From Pseudomaricurvus sp965662505 (lineage in GTDB: Bacteria > Pseudomonadota > Gammaproteobacteria > Pseudomonadales > Cellvibrionaceae): a DNA stretch of 56,206 bases. The DNA lies in NCBI RefSeq assembly GCF_965662505.1, contig NZ_CBFIHX010000009.1, positions 1 through 56,206 on the forward strand, written 5' to 3'. Made by a program: the position numbers and the translations under genes. The notes beneath the pieces are model-generated. The model was given only the letters and a program-made list of their open reading frames with translations. It was not told the origin of the DNA and ran no database searches. Shown piece by piece: positions 25,686-35,061 of the stretch (within the stretch, counting starts at the first letter, position 1; each line of letters begins with the position of its first letter).

Positions 25686-25851
25686 TTGTGGAACTCCTTT
25701 TTTGGGGGTTACTTAGGTTTAAGCAAAAGTCACACCAAACCAAAGTGCTAAATTTCTGATCTTAAAAGGCGATGTGAGCTGCCCATTTAATTACTTGAGC
25801 GAGATATATGACGTGTATGCTCTCTGATCTCTAACACGGTCGGGTTAGCCA

Positions 25852-26025
25852 TCAATGCTTCAAGATTACATACAAGGCGTGAATAATCCCTGGGACAAAA
25901 CCAAGCATTGTAAGAAGAATATTCAACCAGAAATGGCCTTTCAGCCCAATTTCCAGAAACACTCCAAGGGGAGGGAGTAATATGGCAAAGAGGATTTTTA
26001 TGGGGTCTGTCGCTGTGACTGGCAT
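25852..26025 (-). CDS. Pmp3/YqaE family small membrane protein
   Basis: A 57-residue protein too short for usual gene calls. It has two transmembrane helices and the family hallmark ILFAILLPPLGVFLEIGL, then FWLNILLTMLGFVPGIIHAL, which is nearly the consensus of the Pmp3/YqaE/stress-induced proteolipid family. These proteins sit in the plasma membrane and are linked to membrane potential and salt or cold stress. AAGGATCTTAC precedes the ATG at 26023-26025, an excellent ribosome site. It lies between the acidic lipoprotein (same strand, 166 bases away) and the esterase at 26302. Confidence 0.92.
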   Translation of the reverse strand: MPVTATDPIKILFAILLPPLGVFLEIGLKGHFWLNILLTMLGFVPGIIHALYVILKH

Positions 26026-26301
26026 GTAAGATCCTTATTGAGTTACTAATTCTTACCTTGAGTATATATGCACTTATCATGCCATAGCCTATCCCGCGGA
26101 GTTTAAGCGCATTTGGCAGGTTTATTGTGTCGTTTTTACAGTCGAAATTGTAAATATGATCATTGATGTTTTATAAGGTGGAATATTGAGCTTGGGTGTG
26201 GACTCTGAAAGTCGTTAAGAGTAACTGTGTTAGTGGATATAATTTTCAGGGCGTCAGTCTTAACACCAATAATTTTCAGCATAATAATTACGGAGAATAA
26301 A

Positions 26302-27381
26302 ATGAGAAGATTAAATAAATTATTGTTGTGTATGGCGGGAGCCCTCAGTCTTCTGCACTCGGGTGGTTTTGTCTCGGCCAATCATCATGAAGAGAACGCC
26401 AACAAGGAAGCACCAGTGGAACACGCAACAGGGCCTTATATTAAACCCGATGTACGTGCGTATCTCGATAATCTTAAAGCGCACCCCCGTCCTAAATTTA
26501 CTCGCCAAATGTTGACAATGATCCACAAACTGCCGCCCGAGAAGATGAAGAATACCGATGATCTTCCCGTGGGTGATTTAGCAACGGTTGAAGATGTCAT
26601 CATGCCGGGTCCAGACGGCGATATCAGAATGCGTTTATACGACTCTCGTGCTGAGCGTGAGGCAGGGCCGGTGGTTGTATTTTTCCATGGTGGTGGTTTT
26701 GTTGTGGGTAGTATCGAAACCCACGAGGGGCTGACTGCGGAAATGGCTCGACAGCTTGATCTCCCCGTTATCTCGGTGAACTACCGATTAGCGCCGGAAA
26801 GTCCTTGGCCAGCTGCAGTGGATGATGGCGAAGCAGCCGCTCGTTGGGTGGCCGAAAATAGTAAAGCATTCGATCGAAACTTTACCGGGCTCATCATCAG
26901 CGGCGACAGCGCGGGCGGAAACATTACTCTGGTCACGACGTTGGCGTTGCGTGATAAACCAGCGGCTTTGCCAGTAATCATGCAGCTGCCTATTTACCCT
27001 GCCTCAGACAGCACAAAAAAGTATCCCTCTGCCGAACAATTCGGCCAAGGCTTTGCTCTCGATATATCTGATGACAAGAATGACTTTTATGCTGCTGACC
27101 CGCAAAGCGTTCGTACTTCACCTTTGCTCGCCAACCTTGAAGGTTTGCCGCCTACGGTGCTGGTCACTGCTTCGCTAGACCCTCTTCGCGATCAGGGACG
27201 AGCTTATGCGGCCAAGCTGATCGAAGCTGGCGTGCCCACCATCTATTATGAAGCCAAGGGGAATATTCACGGGTTTGCCACTTATCGCAAAGCCATTCCG
27301 TCTGCTCAGCAGGATACGTTAGCGTTTTTGAGGCTGGCGAATGCGATGCTAAAAGAGGTGTTGAGCGACGTGAGACGTTAA
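26302..27381 (+). CDS. Secreted alpha/beta hydrolase, hormone-sensitive-lipase-like esterase
   Basis: A 359-residue esterase. ATG 26302 is selected because CGGAGAATAA precedes it and it opens a signal peptide (MRRLNKLLLCMAGALSLLHSGGFVSA). HGGGFVVGS begins at His129 (oxyanion hole). The nucleophile is Ser203 in GDSAGG, and the acid and base lie in DPLRDQG and HGF near the end. This is the HSL/bacterial type IV carboxylesterase family, acting on short or medium esters. Export suggests a role on an external or periplasmic ester. A second HSL-type esterase is at 54212. It is monocistronic. Confidence 0.93.
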   Translation: MRRLNKLLLCMAGALSLLHSGGFVSANHHEENANKEAPVEHATGPYIKPDVRAYLDNLKAHPRPKFTRQMLTMIHKLPPEKMKNTDDLPVGDLATVEDVIMPGPDGDIRMRLYDSRAEREAGPVVVFFHGGGFVVGSIETHEGLTAEMARQLDLPVISVNYRLAPESPWPAAVDDGEAAARWVAENSKAFDRNFTGLIISGDSAGGNITLVTTLALRDKPAALPVIMQLPIYPASDSTKKYPSAEQFGQGFALDISDDKNDFYAADPQSVRTSPLLANLEGLPPTVLVTASLDPLRDQGRAYAAKLIEAGVPTIYYEAKGNIHGFATYRKAIPSAQQDTLAFLRLANAMLKEVLSDVRR

Positions 27382-27482
27382 GCCACCTTGTCGGGTAGGC
27401 ACAGCTGAGAGTTCTTGCTCAGAATAGTTTGCTGTATTAATATACAGTAATTAATTCTGAGCAATTTCTTAAAAAACTAACC

Positions 27483-28292
27483 ATGAATCCATCTCGTCAG
27501 TTTTATCGCCGAGGACTCAACCACAAAGGTTTGAATGAAAGCTTGGTTGACTCCGTGGACGCCACCCCTGTCAGCTTTGTCGACGTCAGGAGGCGGTTTG
27601 GCTTTCGCTCCATCAGTGTCGGACGCTGGGTTACCGAGCAAGAGCGCGATCGTGCGGCAGGGTTGTTTTACGATGCTCTGGTGGATTTAATGACGATTCT
27701 ACAAGGGCCTGAAACCTTGATTTCGCTGCGAGGTGCGCTGTCTTTTCAGTATGGGATTGGCGGCCGACCCGGTATTTCGGCGTTTTATAACCCTTCAGCC
27801 AGAAGTTTTTCTCTGGCAAAAAATGCTGGCCCCGGCTCCATTGCCCATGAGTGGTTTCACGCGCTGGATCACTATCTGGCTGATAAGGCGTTCAGTGATG
27901 TGTCTTCTGACTGTTATGCGTCCGAGGCCTGGCTGAGTGAGGCGACGCCAGTTGCACATCCGATTAACGATTACCTCTTTGCTTGTTTTAGAGCAATTTT
28001 TCTGGATGAAAATTCCGATAAGCCCAGTGAACTGGTTCGTATTTCTCTTCAAGTGGATAAAGCGCAAGGCTGCAACTACTTCAGCAAACCGGTAGAGCTG
28101 TGTGCCCGCGCCTTTGAAGCCTTTGTGCAAGATTCTCAGATCAGTAATAATTTTCTGGTGTCCGGAACGAAAGCCACGGAAGAGGCGCGTATGGGACTTT
28201 ATCCTACAGGCGCTCACAGAGAGAGGATTAACTCGGCTTTCCAAAACTATTTCTCGTGCCTGGGTTATGCGTTACAGGCCCGATCGGGTTAA
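27483..28292 (+). CDS. CLCA_X-type protein with a zincin motif
   Basis: A 269-residue cytoplasmic protein. The central segment AHEWFHALDHYLADK has the metal-binding HExxH (His122, Glu123, His126) of metallopeptidases and resembles the domain found in the large polyvalent-protein family and in proteins labelled CLCA_X. The N-terminus carries DVRRRFGFRSISVGRWVTEQERDRAA, also typical of that group. The substrate and biological role are unknown. Spacing to EutC is only a few bases, but that gene is on the opposite strand, so the two converge. No signal peptide is visible. Confidence 0.75.
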   Translation: MNPSRQFYRRGLNHKGLNESLVDSVDATPVSFVDVRRRFGFRSISVGRWVTEQERDRAAGLFYDALVDLMTILQGPETLISLRGALSFQYGIGGRPGISAFYNPSARSFSLAKNAGPGSIAHEWFHALDHYLADKAFSDVSSDCYASEAWLSEATPVAHPINDYLFACFRAIFLDENSDKPSELVRISLQVDKAQGCNYFSKPVELCARAFEAFVQDSQISNNFLVSGTKATEEARMGLYPTGAHRERINSAFQNYFSCLGYALQARSG

Positions 28293-28296
28293 TGCG

Positions 28297-29226
28297 TTAT
28301 ACGCTTGTATCTTCTCTGCCAGGTGAGGGTACTAAAAAATTGTTGTTAGGGTTGTGGCTTTTATCTTCAATATTGACCTCCTCCGACCGTTCTTTAAGTT
28401 GAACTCCAGAGAGCTGGCGCCTTCGGGCTTCCGTCAAAAGATAGACCGCTTTGTGACAGGCGTCAGAGTATTGCAATCCCGCGGGTCGAATATTGGAAAT
28501 ACAATTGCGCTGAGCATCACTGCGACCCACCTTGGGATTCCAGGTCAGATACAAGCCCATACTGTCGGGAGAGCTAAGACCGGGACGCTCACCGATCAAG
28601 ACCATCACACACTGTGCTGACAACAGTTCACCTACCATATCGCCAATCGCAACTCGTCCCTGTTCAACAATGCACAAAGGAGCGATGCGCCACGGTGAGG
28701 GACTTTGCAATAGTTTAGGAATTAACGTTTCCAAAAAGGGTACAACGTTTTCCTCAATGGCCAGCGCAGACAGACCGTCGGCAATTACAATAACCAGCTC
28801 GACGGGTTCTTCTGATTCTACTACTTCTGCTTCTACTAGATGACCGGTGAGCTTTTGTTTCGACGCAGTGTTTAAGCTTCGACCATAATCCGGGCGTTGC
28901 AGGTAACTGGCACGATCAGGTGCTTCGCTGTGCAAACAGAAAACCTCGTTTGAGGCTGACCATGGCTGTTGTTCACCAGATTGTTGTTCAAACGGTTGCT
29001 TAAGTCTTCGTTTTAGCTCTAGGGCCAGTCTGTCCACATCAAAAGGATGGTGAACGGCGTCCTGCGCCCTGGCATGATCCAGCTGAAAGGCCAGTAAGTG
29101 TTGCGTGGGAAGGCTGATACCCGCGCGGCCGAGGCCAATACGGGCATCGGTGAAAGCCTGCAGTCGCTGCCAGGTATTCTCAATAACCGGGCTTTTCGCT
29201 TTAGAGACAGAATCGGGTTTGATCAT
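28297..29226 (-). CDS. eutC: Ethanolamine ammonia-lyase small subunit
   Basis: A 309-residue EutC, the light subunit of the adenosylcobalamin-dependent enzyme that converts ethanolamine to acetaldehyde and ammonia. Recognisable blocks are ARIGLGRAGISLPTQHLLAFQLDHARAQDAVH near the N-terminus, VIADGLSALAIE in the middle, and the cobalamin-side stretch GERPGLSSPDSMGLYLTWNP followed by RNCISNIRPAGL. Its start overlaps the eutB stop by 4 bases (ATGA), indicating translational coupling. No other eut genes, transporter or microcompartment shell genes are nearby, so this is the minimal nitrogen-scavenging form rather than the enterobacterial organelle. Confidence 0.96.
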   Translation of the reverse strand: MIKPDSVSKAKSPVIENTWQRLQAFTDARIGLGRAGISLPTQHLLAFQLDHARAQDAVHHPFDVDRLALELKRRLKQPFEQQSGEQQPWSASNEVFCLHSEAPDRASYLQRPDYGRSLNTASKQKLTGHLVEAEVVESEEPVELVIVIADGLSALAIEENVVPFLETLIPKLLQSPSPWRIAPLCIVEQGRVAIGDMVGELLSAQCVMVLIGERPGLSSPDSMGLYLTWNPKVGRSDAQRNCISNIRPAGLQYSDACHKAVYLLTEARRRQLSGVQLKERSEEVNIEDKSHNPNNNFLVPSPGREDTSV

Positions 29227-30644
29227 AGTTGCCGGTCAGATAAATGATTTAAAGGACGCTGAAATACCTCTGGAACATTTGGGTTAAGCGTGAAATTGTC
29301 ACGATTGCGTAATATATCCATGGACTGCAGCCAGTCATAAAATTCTGGTGCGGGTTTTAAACCCAGTGCACGGCGAAGATAGAGTGCATCGTGAAACGAG
29401 GTGGTTTGGTAGTTGAGCATGATGTCGTCAGCACCGGGGACGCCCATTATAAAATTGCATCCGGCGACGCCCAGTAAGGTCAATAAATTATCCATATCGT
29501 TTTGATCGGTTTCGGCGTGGTTGGTGTAGCACACATCGCAGCCCATGGGTAAGCCGAGTAATTTTCCACAGAAATGATCTTCTAGACCGGCGCGGGTTAT
29601 CTCTTTGCCGTCGTATAGGTATTCAGGACCAATAAAGCCCACAACCGTATTCACTAATAACGGATTAAACTTTCGAGCCACGGCGTAAGCGCGGGCTTCG
29701 CAGGTTTGCTGATCCAGATTGTGATGCGCACCGGCCGACAGAGCGCTGCCCTGGCCGGTTTCAAAATACATGACGTTGTTGCCCCGGGTGCCGCGGTTGA
29801 GTGAAAGGGCTGCGTCCTGTGCTTCCGCCAGAGTGGCAAGGCTAAACCCAAAGCTGTCGTTGGTTATCTGTGTCCCCCCAATGGATTGAAACACCAGATC
29901 CACAGCAGCGCCCTGTTCAATCGCTTCGAGGGTATTGGTGACGTGAGTCAGGATGCAGGATTGGGTGGGAATCTCATAATGCTCAATGATCTCAGCTGTC
30001 ATGTTTAGAAGTCGGCAGGTTTGTGCGACGTTATCAGTGGCGGGGTTGATGCCAATAACCGCATCGCCGTTGGCGAATAACAGTCCGTCTAGAATACTTG
30101 CCGCGATACCGGTTAAATCGTCCGTGGGGTGATTAGGTTGTAGGCGGGTCGATAAGTGGCCGGGCAGGCCCAGCGTATTGCGAAAGGCGGTTGTCACATG
30201 GCATTTTTTAGCCACCAATATCAAATCCTGATTGCGCATGATCTTACTGACCGCGGCCGCCATTTCAGGGGTAGTACCAGCCCGAATCTGGCTCAATAAC
30301 TCAGGGGACGCCAAATCACTGAGCAGCCAATCTCTGAAATCTCCTACGGTTAAATGAGAAATGGGCTCAAACGCCGCTTTCTCATGATCATCAATGATTA
30401 ATCGAGTGACGTCATCTTTCTCGTAAGGAATCAAAACATCGTCTAAAAACTGTTTCAGTGGTACAGATGCCAGTGTCATTTGGGCGACGACACGTTCTTC
30501 AGCTGAGACTGCGGCTATACCCGCAAGCCGGTCTCCTGCCCGGTCGGGCGTTGCTTTGGCCATCAGTTCCGCGAGATCTCGAAATTGATATGTCAGTGCT
30601 CCGACGGTGTTGTGAAATTGAAACCTGCGATCCGACCTTGTCAT
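29223..30644 (-). CDS. eutB: Ethanolamine ammonia-lyase large subunit
   Basis: A 473-residue EutB, the catalytic TIM-barrel subunit holding substrate and coenzyme B12. Highly conserved stretches include RLQPNHPTDDLTGIAASILDGLLFANGDAVIGINPATDN, the CILTHVTNTLEAI block, YFETGQGSALSAGAHHNLDQQTCEARAYAVARKF and MGCDVCYTNHAETDQND near the end. It is slightly longer than the roughly 450-residue enterobacterial enzyme. It lies directly upstream of and overlaps eutC. The MscS gene is 50 bases further upstream on the same strand, so the pair may be co-transcribed with it. Confidence 0.97.
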   Translation of the reverse strand: MTRSDRRFQFHNTVGALTYQFRDLAELMAKATPDRAGDRLAGIAAVSAEERVVAQMTLASVPLKQFLDDVLIPYEKDDVTRLIIDDHEKAAFEPISHLTVGDFRDWLLSDLASPELLSQIRAGTTPEMAAAVSKIMRNQDLILVAKKCHVTTAFRNTLGLPGHLSTRLQPNHPTDDLTGIAASILDGLLFANGDAVIGINPATDNVAQTCRLLNMTAEIIEHYEIPTQSCILTHVTNTLEAIEQGAAVDLVFQSIGGTQITNDSFGFSLATLAEAQDAALSLNRGTRGNNVMYFETGQGSALSAGAHHNLDQQTCEARAYAVARKFNPLLVNTVVGFIGPEYLYDGKEITRAGLEDHFCGKLLGLPMGCDVCYTNHAETDQNDMDNLLTLLGVAGCNFIMGVPGADDIMLNYQTTSFHDALYLRRALGLKPAPEFYDWLQSMDILRNRDNFTLNPNVPEVFQRPLNHLSDRQL

Positions 30645-30694
30645 GGCTTATTCGCCTGATGGAATATGTTGTATAAGATATCCTGGTGTGAGCA

Positions 30695-31870
30695 TTATTT
30701 GATGGCTTCTGCTTGATGACTGGATGAGGCCTCATGAACATCCTGTGTTTGTGTGGCTTTTGTCGGGTTTTGGGCCTGCAGAGCATTGTTAACGGGTACC
30801 TTTTCCTGGGCGAGGTTGACGGCACGAATCGGATAAGGAATGACTATGCCCTCACTCTTGAACCGTTTATGTAACGCTTTGATAAATGCGGAACGAATAA
30901 AAAATTGGTGAAAGTACTCCTGGGCTCGCAGCATTACGGTAAAGTTGATACTGGAACTGTCGAACGTGTGATAAACCACAAAAGTATCGTAGGTTTCGAC
31001 ACCCCAGGGGTGATCGTTCAGAATCTCTCTGGCGACTTCCAGCGTCACTTCCTCAACCCGCTCTAAATCGGAGTCGTAATGCACACTGACTTCGACGGGA
31101 ACTGACATTTCTTTTGCCGGATAAAAGTAATTAATAATTTTTGATTTGGATAACTCACTGTTTGGCATGATAACTGTGTTGTTTGGCAGCATCTTGATCC
31201 AGGTAGAACGCCAGCCAATATGTTCAACAAATCCCTGTTCACCAGAATCCAACTCAATAAAATCGCCCACCCGAATGGGCTTGTCGATGATCAATTGCAC
31301 ACCGGAGAAAAAATTCTCCAGCGTAGGTTGCAAGGCTAGTGCAACCGCCAATGAACCAATGCCCAGTGACGCGATAATGGGCGTGATCGAAATACCCAAT
31401 GTGCTCAGCAACATCAGCAGGCCAATGCCGATAATAAACGCGCGGCTGAGACCTTTTACAATGGTTTGGCTGTCGCGCAAGACTTCGGATTTCTTGACGT
31501 GGCGGCTGATCGAAGCCACGCACACGCGATCAATAAAAATCACTATCGCCAGTACGAATAAAATAATACTGGCAATATGGCTGTATTGAGAAATTCCTGA
31601 GTGAACAATATCGCTCGCAGTAAGCAGGTGATTTAAAAGGTTTATATGCAGCAGGATAATAAGCAGTGTAAGTGGCAAACTGCTGGATTCAATAATCAGA
31701 CTGTCAAACCAGAAACTGGTTTTGCTTATCCAGCGGGTCAAATGTCTTAATACTATCCTTTTCAGCAACAGGAAAATAAGTAATGAGATGAGGCTGATGA
31801 GCAGGCAGGTAACCAGAGGAGAATCAATTATAGAAGCAAGATCGAAGCTTTGTATGATCGGTTCCTTCAT
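30695..31870 (-). CDS. MscS-family mechanosensitive channel
   Basis: A 391-residue channel. The N-terminus holds four or so hydrophobic helices. The pore-lining segment is LGIGSLAVALALQPTLENFFSGVQLIIDKPIRVGDFIEL, with the glycine/alanine packing and QPTLENFF turn diagnostic of MscS-type proteins. The cytoplasmic beta domain continues to about residue 350 and is followed by a low-complexity tail rich in Ala, Gln and Thr. It protects against hypo-osmotic shock. It is upstream of eutBC on the same strand. Confidence 0.93.
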   Translation of the reverse strand: MKEPIIQSFDLASIIDSPLVTCLLISLISLLIFLLLKRIVLRHLTRWISKTSFWFDSLIIESSSLPLTLLIILLHINLLNHLLTASDIVHSGISQYSHIASIILFVLAIVIFIDRVCVASISRHVKKSEVLRDSQTIVKGLSRAFIIGIGLLMLLSTLGISITPIIASLGIGSLAVALALQPTLENFFSGVQLIIDKPIRVGDFIELDSGEQGFVEHIGWRSTWIKMLPNNTVIMPNSELSKSKIINYFYPAKEMSVPVEVSVHYDSDLERVEEVTLEVAREILNDHPWGVETYDTFVVYHTFDSSSINFTVMLRAQEYFHQFFIRSAFIKALHKRFKSEGIVIPYPIRAVNLAQEKVPVNNALQAQNPTKATQTQDVHEASSSHQAEAIK

Positions 31871-32021
31871 AGATCTAACCTGATTTCACGAAAGAATGAT
31901 CAATACATTATGCAAGCTCTATTCCGTTAATGACGTAAGGAATAAGTAGTGATATGACAAAATACTGCATCAATAGGCAGCGTTTTAGAGGAGGGCGAAC
32001 ACATTTGGTGCCTGCCAAGCC

Positions 32022-33332
32022 CTATGAGTGAATCTCGCTGATGGTTCGGTTGCGTCCTGCTTCCTTGGCCTGATAAAGATGGTTGTCCGCGGTATCCAGC
32101 ATTTTCATTGAATCCGATGGGTCCAGTTGAGTGCACAGGCCAAAACTGATCGTGACTTGAAGATCTGGATGGATTGTCTGCCATGGGTATTGCTCAACGG
32201 ACTTTCGTATACGTTCAGTGATGGTAAATGCTTCATGTGCATCGGACTCAGAAAAAATGATGGCAATTTCCTCACCACCGTAGCGAGCCACCACATCACC
32301 ATCTCGCACACTCTTCTGAATGATATGTGCTACGGCGGTTAGCACTTGGTCGCCAATCAGGTGAGAGAAGTTATCGTTGATGGATTTAAATTTATCGATA
32401 TCACCGAGGACGATTACAAACGGATGGTTATAGCGTACGGCATTGGCGTGTAACAAAGTAAACTGTTCATTAAAAAAGCGGCGGTTGTGCAAACCGGTGA
32501 GCTCATCGCGAACACTGAGTTCTTTTAATTCCAGAGCCTGCTTTTCGATGGTTTGATGAGACGTTTTAAGTTCTTGATAGGCACTGGCCAGTTCGTTGTT
32601 CATTCGATTGAAGGCGCTCGCAAAGACACCAATCTCGTCATTAGAGGTAATGTTCACTTGTTGACGTAATTCACCATTACCCATGTTCTTAACTGCAGAA
32701 GTAAGCTTTTTAAGCGCTGAAGACAGCCGCGTTCCCAAGAAAAAGCCCACAACCAGATTGATAGCAAGTGCAATGATAAGTCCTGTGTAAAGGGAGGTCT
32801 TTAGTACATCCAGATAGGCTTTGTCATTATCATTTAGGGGAGGGTCTTCATGGGTAATGACAAAAGCAACCGTGCTGCCATTCACCTGGAGGGTATCTTT
32901 ATGGGAGAAGTCTGCAAATTTCACTTGCTCTCCCACATCATGGGTTTTTGTGGGTACAAGAACATGACCAACCGGATCAACCACCAAAAATTCAAAGGGA
33001 GGAGAGGTTCGACGCTCCGGACGAGGTGGAGGGGGTGATCCGGGGCCCATTCTTGGAGGCCCAAAAGAATGCCGTGGTCTCTGTCGGTTGCGGTCCATAT
33101 ACCCCCGCAAAAAGCTGGAAAACTGCCGTGCTTGCTCTGAAGTGCCCAAGCTGGCACCCGTGCCCAGAAATGCCCCAATACTCTGTTGAAAGACCTGATA
33201 ATGCTGCTTTTTGGCCATCGACACAAAACGCTGCTCGATCAGACGAGGAGTAATTATAGCCACTACAGTCAATGTCAGAAGACTGGTGGTGAGCATGGCA
33301 AGGGTCAGTTTGACCGTTAAAGAACGTAACAT
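32022..33332 (-). CDS. Membrane diguanylate cyclase with HAMP and GGDEF domains
   Basis: A 436-residue sensor enzyme. The first membrane helix spans about 8-29, a periplasmic part of about 150 residues follows, and the second helix spans about 181-200. A HAMP domain (SSALKKLTSAVKNMGNGELR) and a short coiled coil lead into the GGDEF domain. The active site is GGEE at 352-355 in RYGGEEIAIIF, a competent variant, and RxxD at 343-346 is an intact inhibitory I-site. It should make cyclic-di-GMP from GTP with product inhibition. A striking Pro/Arg-rich stretch lies in the periplasmic part at about 83-113. The signal sensed is unknown. Confidence 0.94.
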   Translation of the reverse strand: MLRSLTVKLTLAMLTTSLLTLTVVAIITPRLIEQRFVSMAKKQHYQVFQQSIGAFLGTGASLGTSEQARQFSSFLRGYMDRNRQRPRHSFGPPRMGPGSPPPPRPERRTSPPFEFLVVDPVGHVLVPTKTHDVGEQVKFADFSHKDTLQVNGSTVAFVITHEDPPLNDNDKAYLDVLKTSLYTGLIIALAINLVVGFFLGTRLSSALKKLTSAVKNMGNGELRQQVNITSNDEIGVFASAFNRMNNELASAYQELKTSHQTIEKQALELKELSVRDELTGLHNRRFFNEQFTLLHANAVRYNHPFVIVLGDIDKFKSINDNFSHLIGDQVLTAVAHIIQKSVRDGDVVARYGGEEIAIIFSESDAHEAFTITERIRKSVEQYPWQTIHPDLQVTISFGLCTQLDPSDSMKMLDTADNHLYQAKEAGRNRTISEIHS

Positions 33333-33420
33333 ATTCAGTCTGGGGGTGAATTAGTAAAGTTTCACATGATAGCGGGATTGGTGGAGTTGTTACAGGGGAT
33401 GCTGATGCGGTGAACGCGTG

Positions 33421-33807
33421 TCAAGGCTTGGCTTCAAAGATGTAAGTCCCCTTGTGATCCATCAGTGTGGCATGGCTGACATTATGAAATTGCACTTCTT
33501 CACTATCCAAATCCAGGGTCCCGGTAATGTGAGCGTCGAGGATGTATGGTGTGGTAGGGTTCTTATTAGGAGACAGGTTGCGGCGAATAAATTCCAACAG
33601 AGCAGAGTCCGAAATTTTTATACGTTCATTCTTTGCATCAGGTATCGTTACAGAATGTAAAATATCTTCTAGGGAGTGTTGTGAAAACTTGGCTTTATTG
33701 TTCTCTGACCCGTCCAGTAAATATAGATTCAGCACACCGTATTCGTCTTCGTAGCCGATAAGTAACCCTAATACATCGACCACACAGAACTTGTGATTAT
33801 TAAACAT
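33421..33807 (-). CDS. Hypothetical protein
   Basis: A 128-residue soluble protein that I do not recognise. It has no signal peptide or membrane segment, is rich in Asp, His and Asn, and looks like a mixed alpha/beta protein with a central helix (SDSALLEFIRRNLSP). The reading frame fills the space between the diguanylate cyclase and the hydrolase on the same strand, with a weak TAGG site before the ATG. Codon use matches neighbours, which supports it being real. Confidence 0.55.
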   Translation of the reverse strand: MFNNHKFCVVDVLGLLIGYEDEYGVLNLYLLDGSENNKAKFSQHSLEDILHSVTIPDAKNERIKISDSALLEFIRRNLSPNKNPTTPYILDAHITGTLDLDSEEVQFHNVSHATLMDHKGTYIFEAKP

Positions 33808-33865
33808 ACCAAACCTACTTGGATTGATGTTAGGCGCATCCCTGTTTTTAAAAACTAGTCAAACA

Positions 33866-34741
33866 TTATTGATCGTTGAAGAAGGTGTTTAGAGCCTTCA
33901 TAAATTCATCGAACTGATCGTGATGAATCCAATGGCCAGCGTTTTCGAATTCCACACTTTGATGATTGCAGAAGTGTGCTGCACTACCATCTATGGCTGG
34001 GCTGCTGGTCCAGCTGTCAGAGCCCCAACAGATTAACGTGGGTGATGTGATTTCACGCCAGTAGGCTTCAAGGCTAATGGCAAAGTCTTCGGGTAGAAAA
34101 TTGCCGGTGGCCGGATCGTACTTCCAGCCATAGCCATCATCGTATTGACACACGCCATGGGTGGCCAAGTGACTGACTTGCTCGGCGGATAAATGTTTAT
34201 TGACCTTGGCCATACGGGCAATGGCTTCATCCAGGGTTGCGAAACCTCGTGGAACTTTGTTCGCTGTTTTCTGACTTTTTTCCAGCCAGTAGCGTGAGCG
34301 GTTAACAACGCCATGCTTGTTCCAGGCTTCGACAACCGAAGGGTAGGGGCCCATGGCATCCACCAGTACCAGTTTGTCGACTCTCTTAGGATATAACGCG
34401 GCAAAGCGTGTTGCAGGGTTTCCCCCTAGTGAATGGGCGACGATGGTTACGGTTTCAGCATCGAGACTGTCCACAAGGTCCACTAAATCGTGCAATAGGT
34501 AAGGGTTGTGGTAGGCGCGGTCTGGCGACCAGCCACTGTCACCATGACCTCGTAAGTCCACAGCGATCACGTGCCAGTTTTGACTCAGGTCACGAGCTAC
34601 CCAGTCCCAGCTGCGGGCATGATCATGCATGCCGTGCACCAGTATCAGCGTCGGAGCTAAGGTATTACCCCAATCCAGATAGTGCAGCTTTAACCCTTGA
34701 GAATGAAAGAATTTTGATGTGGGCTCAGTGTTGTCGGACAT
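33866..34741 (-). CDS. Alpha/beta hydrolase
   Basis: A 291-residue alpha/beta-hydrolase fold protein. LVHGMHDHARSWDWVA provides the oxyanion-hole region, GHGDSG follows, the nucleophile elbow is VAHSLGGNPA with Ser104, and the catalytic histidine lies in NAGHWIHHD near the C-terminus. Family members hydrolyse esters, lactones, C-C bonds of meta-cleavage products, epoxides or haloalkanes. No signal peptide is seen. The tail FMKALNTFFNDQ is typical. It could belong to the catabolic network, for instance opening a lactone, but its neighbours are unrelated genes. Confidence 0.88.
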   Translation of the reverse strand: MSDNTEPTSKFFHSQGLKLHYLDWGNTLAPTLILVHGMHDHARSWDWVARDLSQNWHVIAVDLRGHGDSGWSPDRAYHNPYLLHDLVDLVDSLDAETVTIVAHSLGGNPATRFAALYPKRVDKLVLVDAMGPYPSVVEAWNKHGVVNRSRYWLEKSQKTANKVPRGFATLDEAIARMAKVNKHLSAEQVSHLATHGVCQYDDGYGWKYDPATGNFLPEDFAISLEAYWREITSPTLICWGSDSWTSSPAIDGSAAHFCNHQSVEFENAGHWIHHDQFDEFMKALNTFFNDQ

Positions 34742-35061
34742 TTGTGTGACTCTGTTTGCAATTATTTTAGCTATCTGATGCAGATTTCTATGATCGTCGA
34801 GAGTTATATCCTACTGGAAACTGTCAGAGTTCGCATCGAAAGTGTTTGTTCACCCTCTATAAAGGTTGGCGTTAAGAGTTTTGTGGTTTCTACATGCGGT
34901 GTGATATTGGTCAAAAATTTCAAAAGCTCACCGAAATCATTTCGCAAATATTGAAACCTATATCTGTCCGTTCACAAATGATACAGCTGCTCTATTTATA
35001 CTGGAAGTTATAGCGATACGACTATTTTCAATAACACAAATTATTAAGCGAGGATAAAACT
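34742..35061. other. Intergenic region (320 bp) upstream of the glycine-zipper gene
   Basis: The region is AT-rich and contains divergent promoter space for the hydrolase and glycine-zipper genes. A short frame in it has no credible codon pattern. I see no RNA gene or long inverted repeat. Confidence 0.4.

Noticed and set aside
34742..34954. Short frame upstream of the glycine-zipper gene
   Set aside because: No ribosome site, codon bias or recognisable domain.
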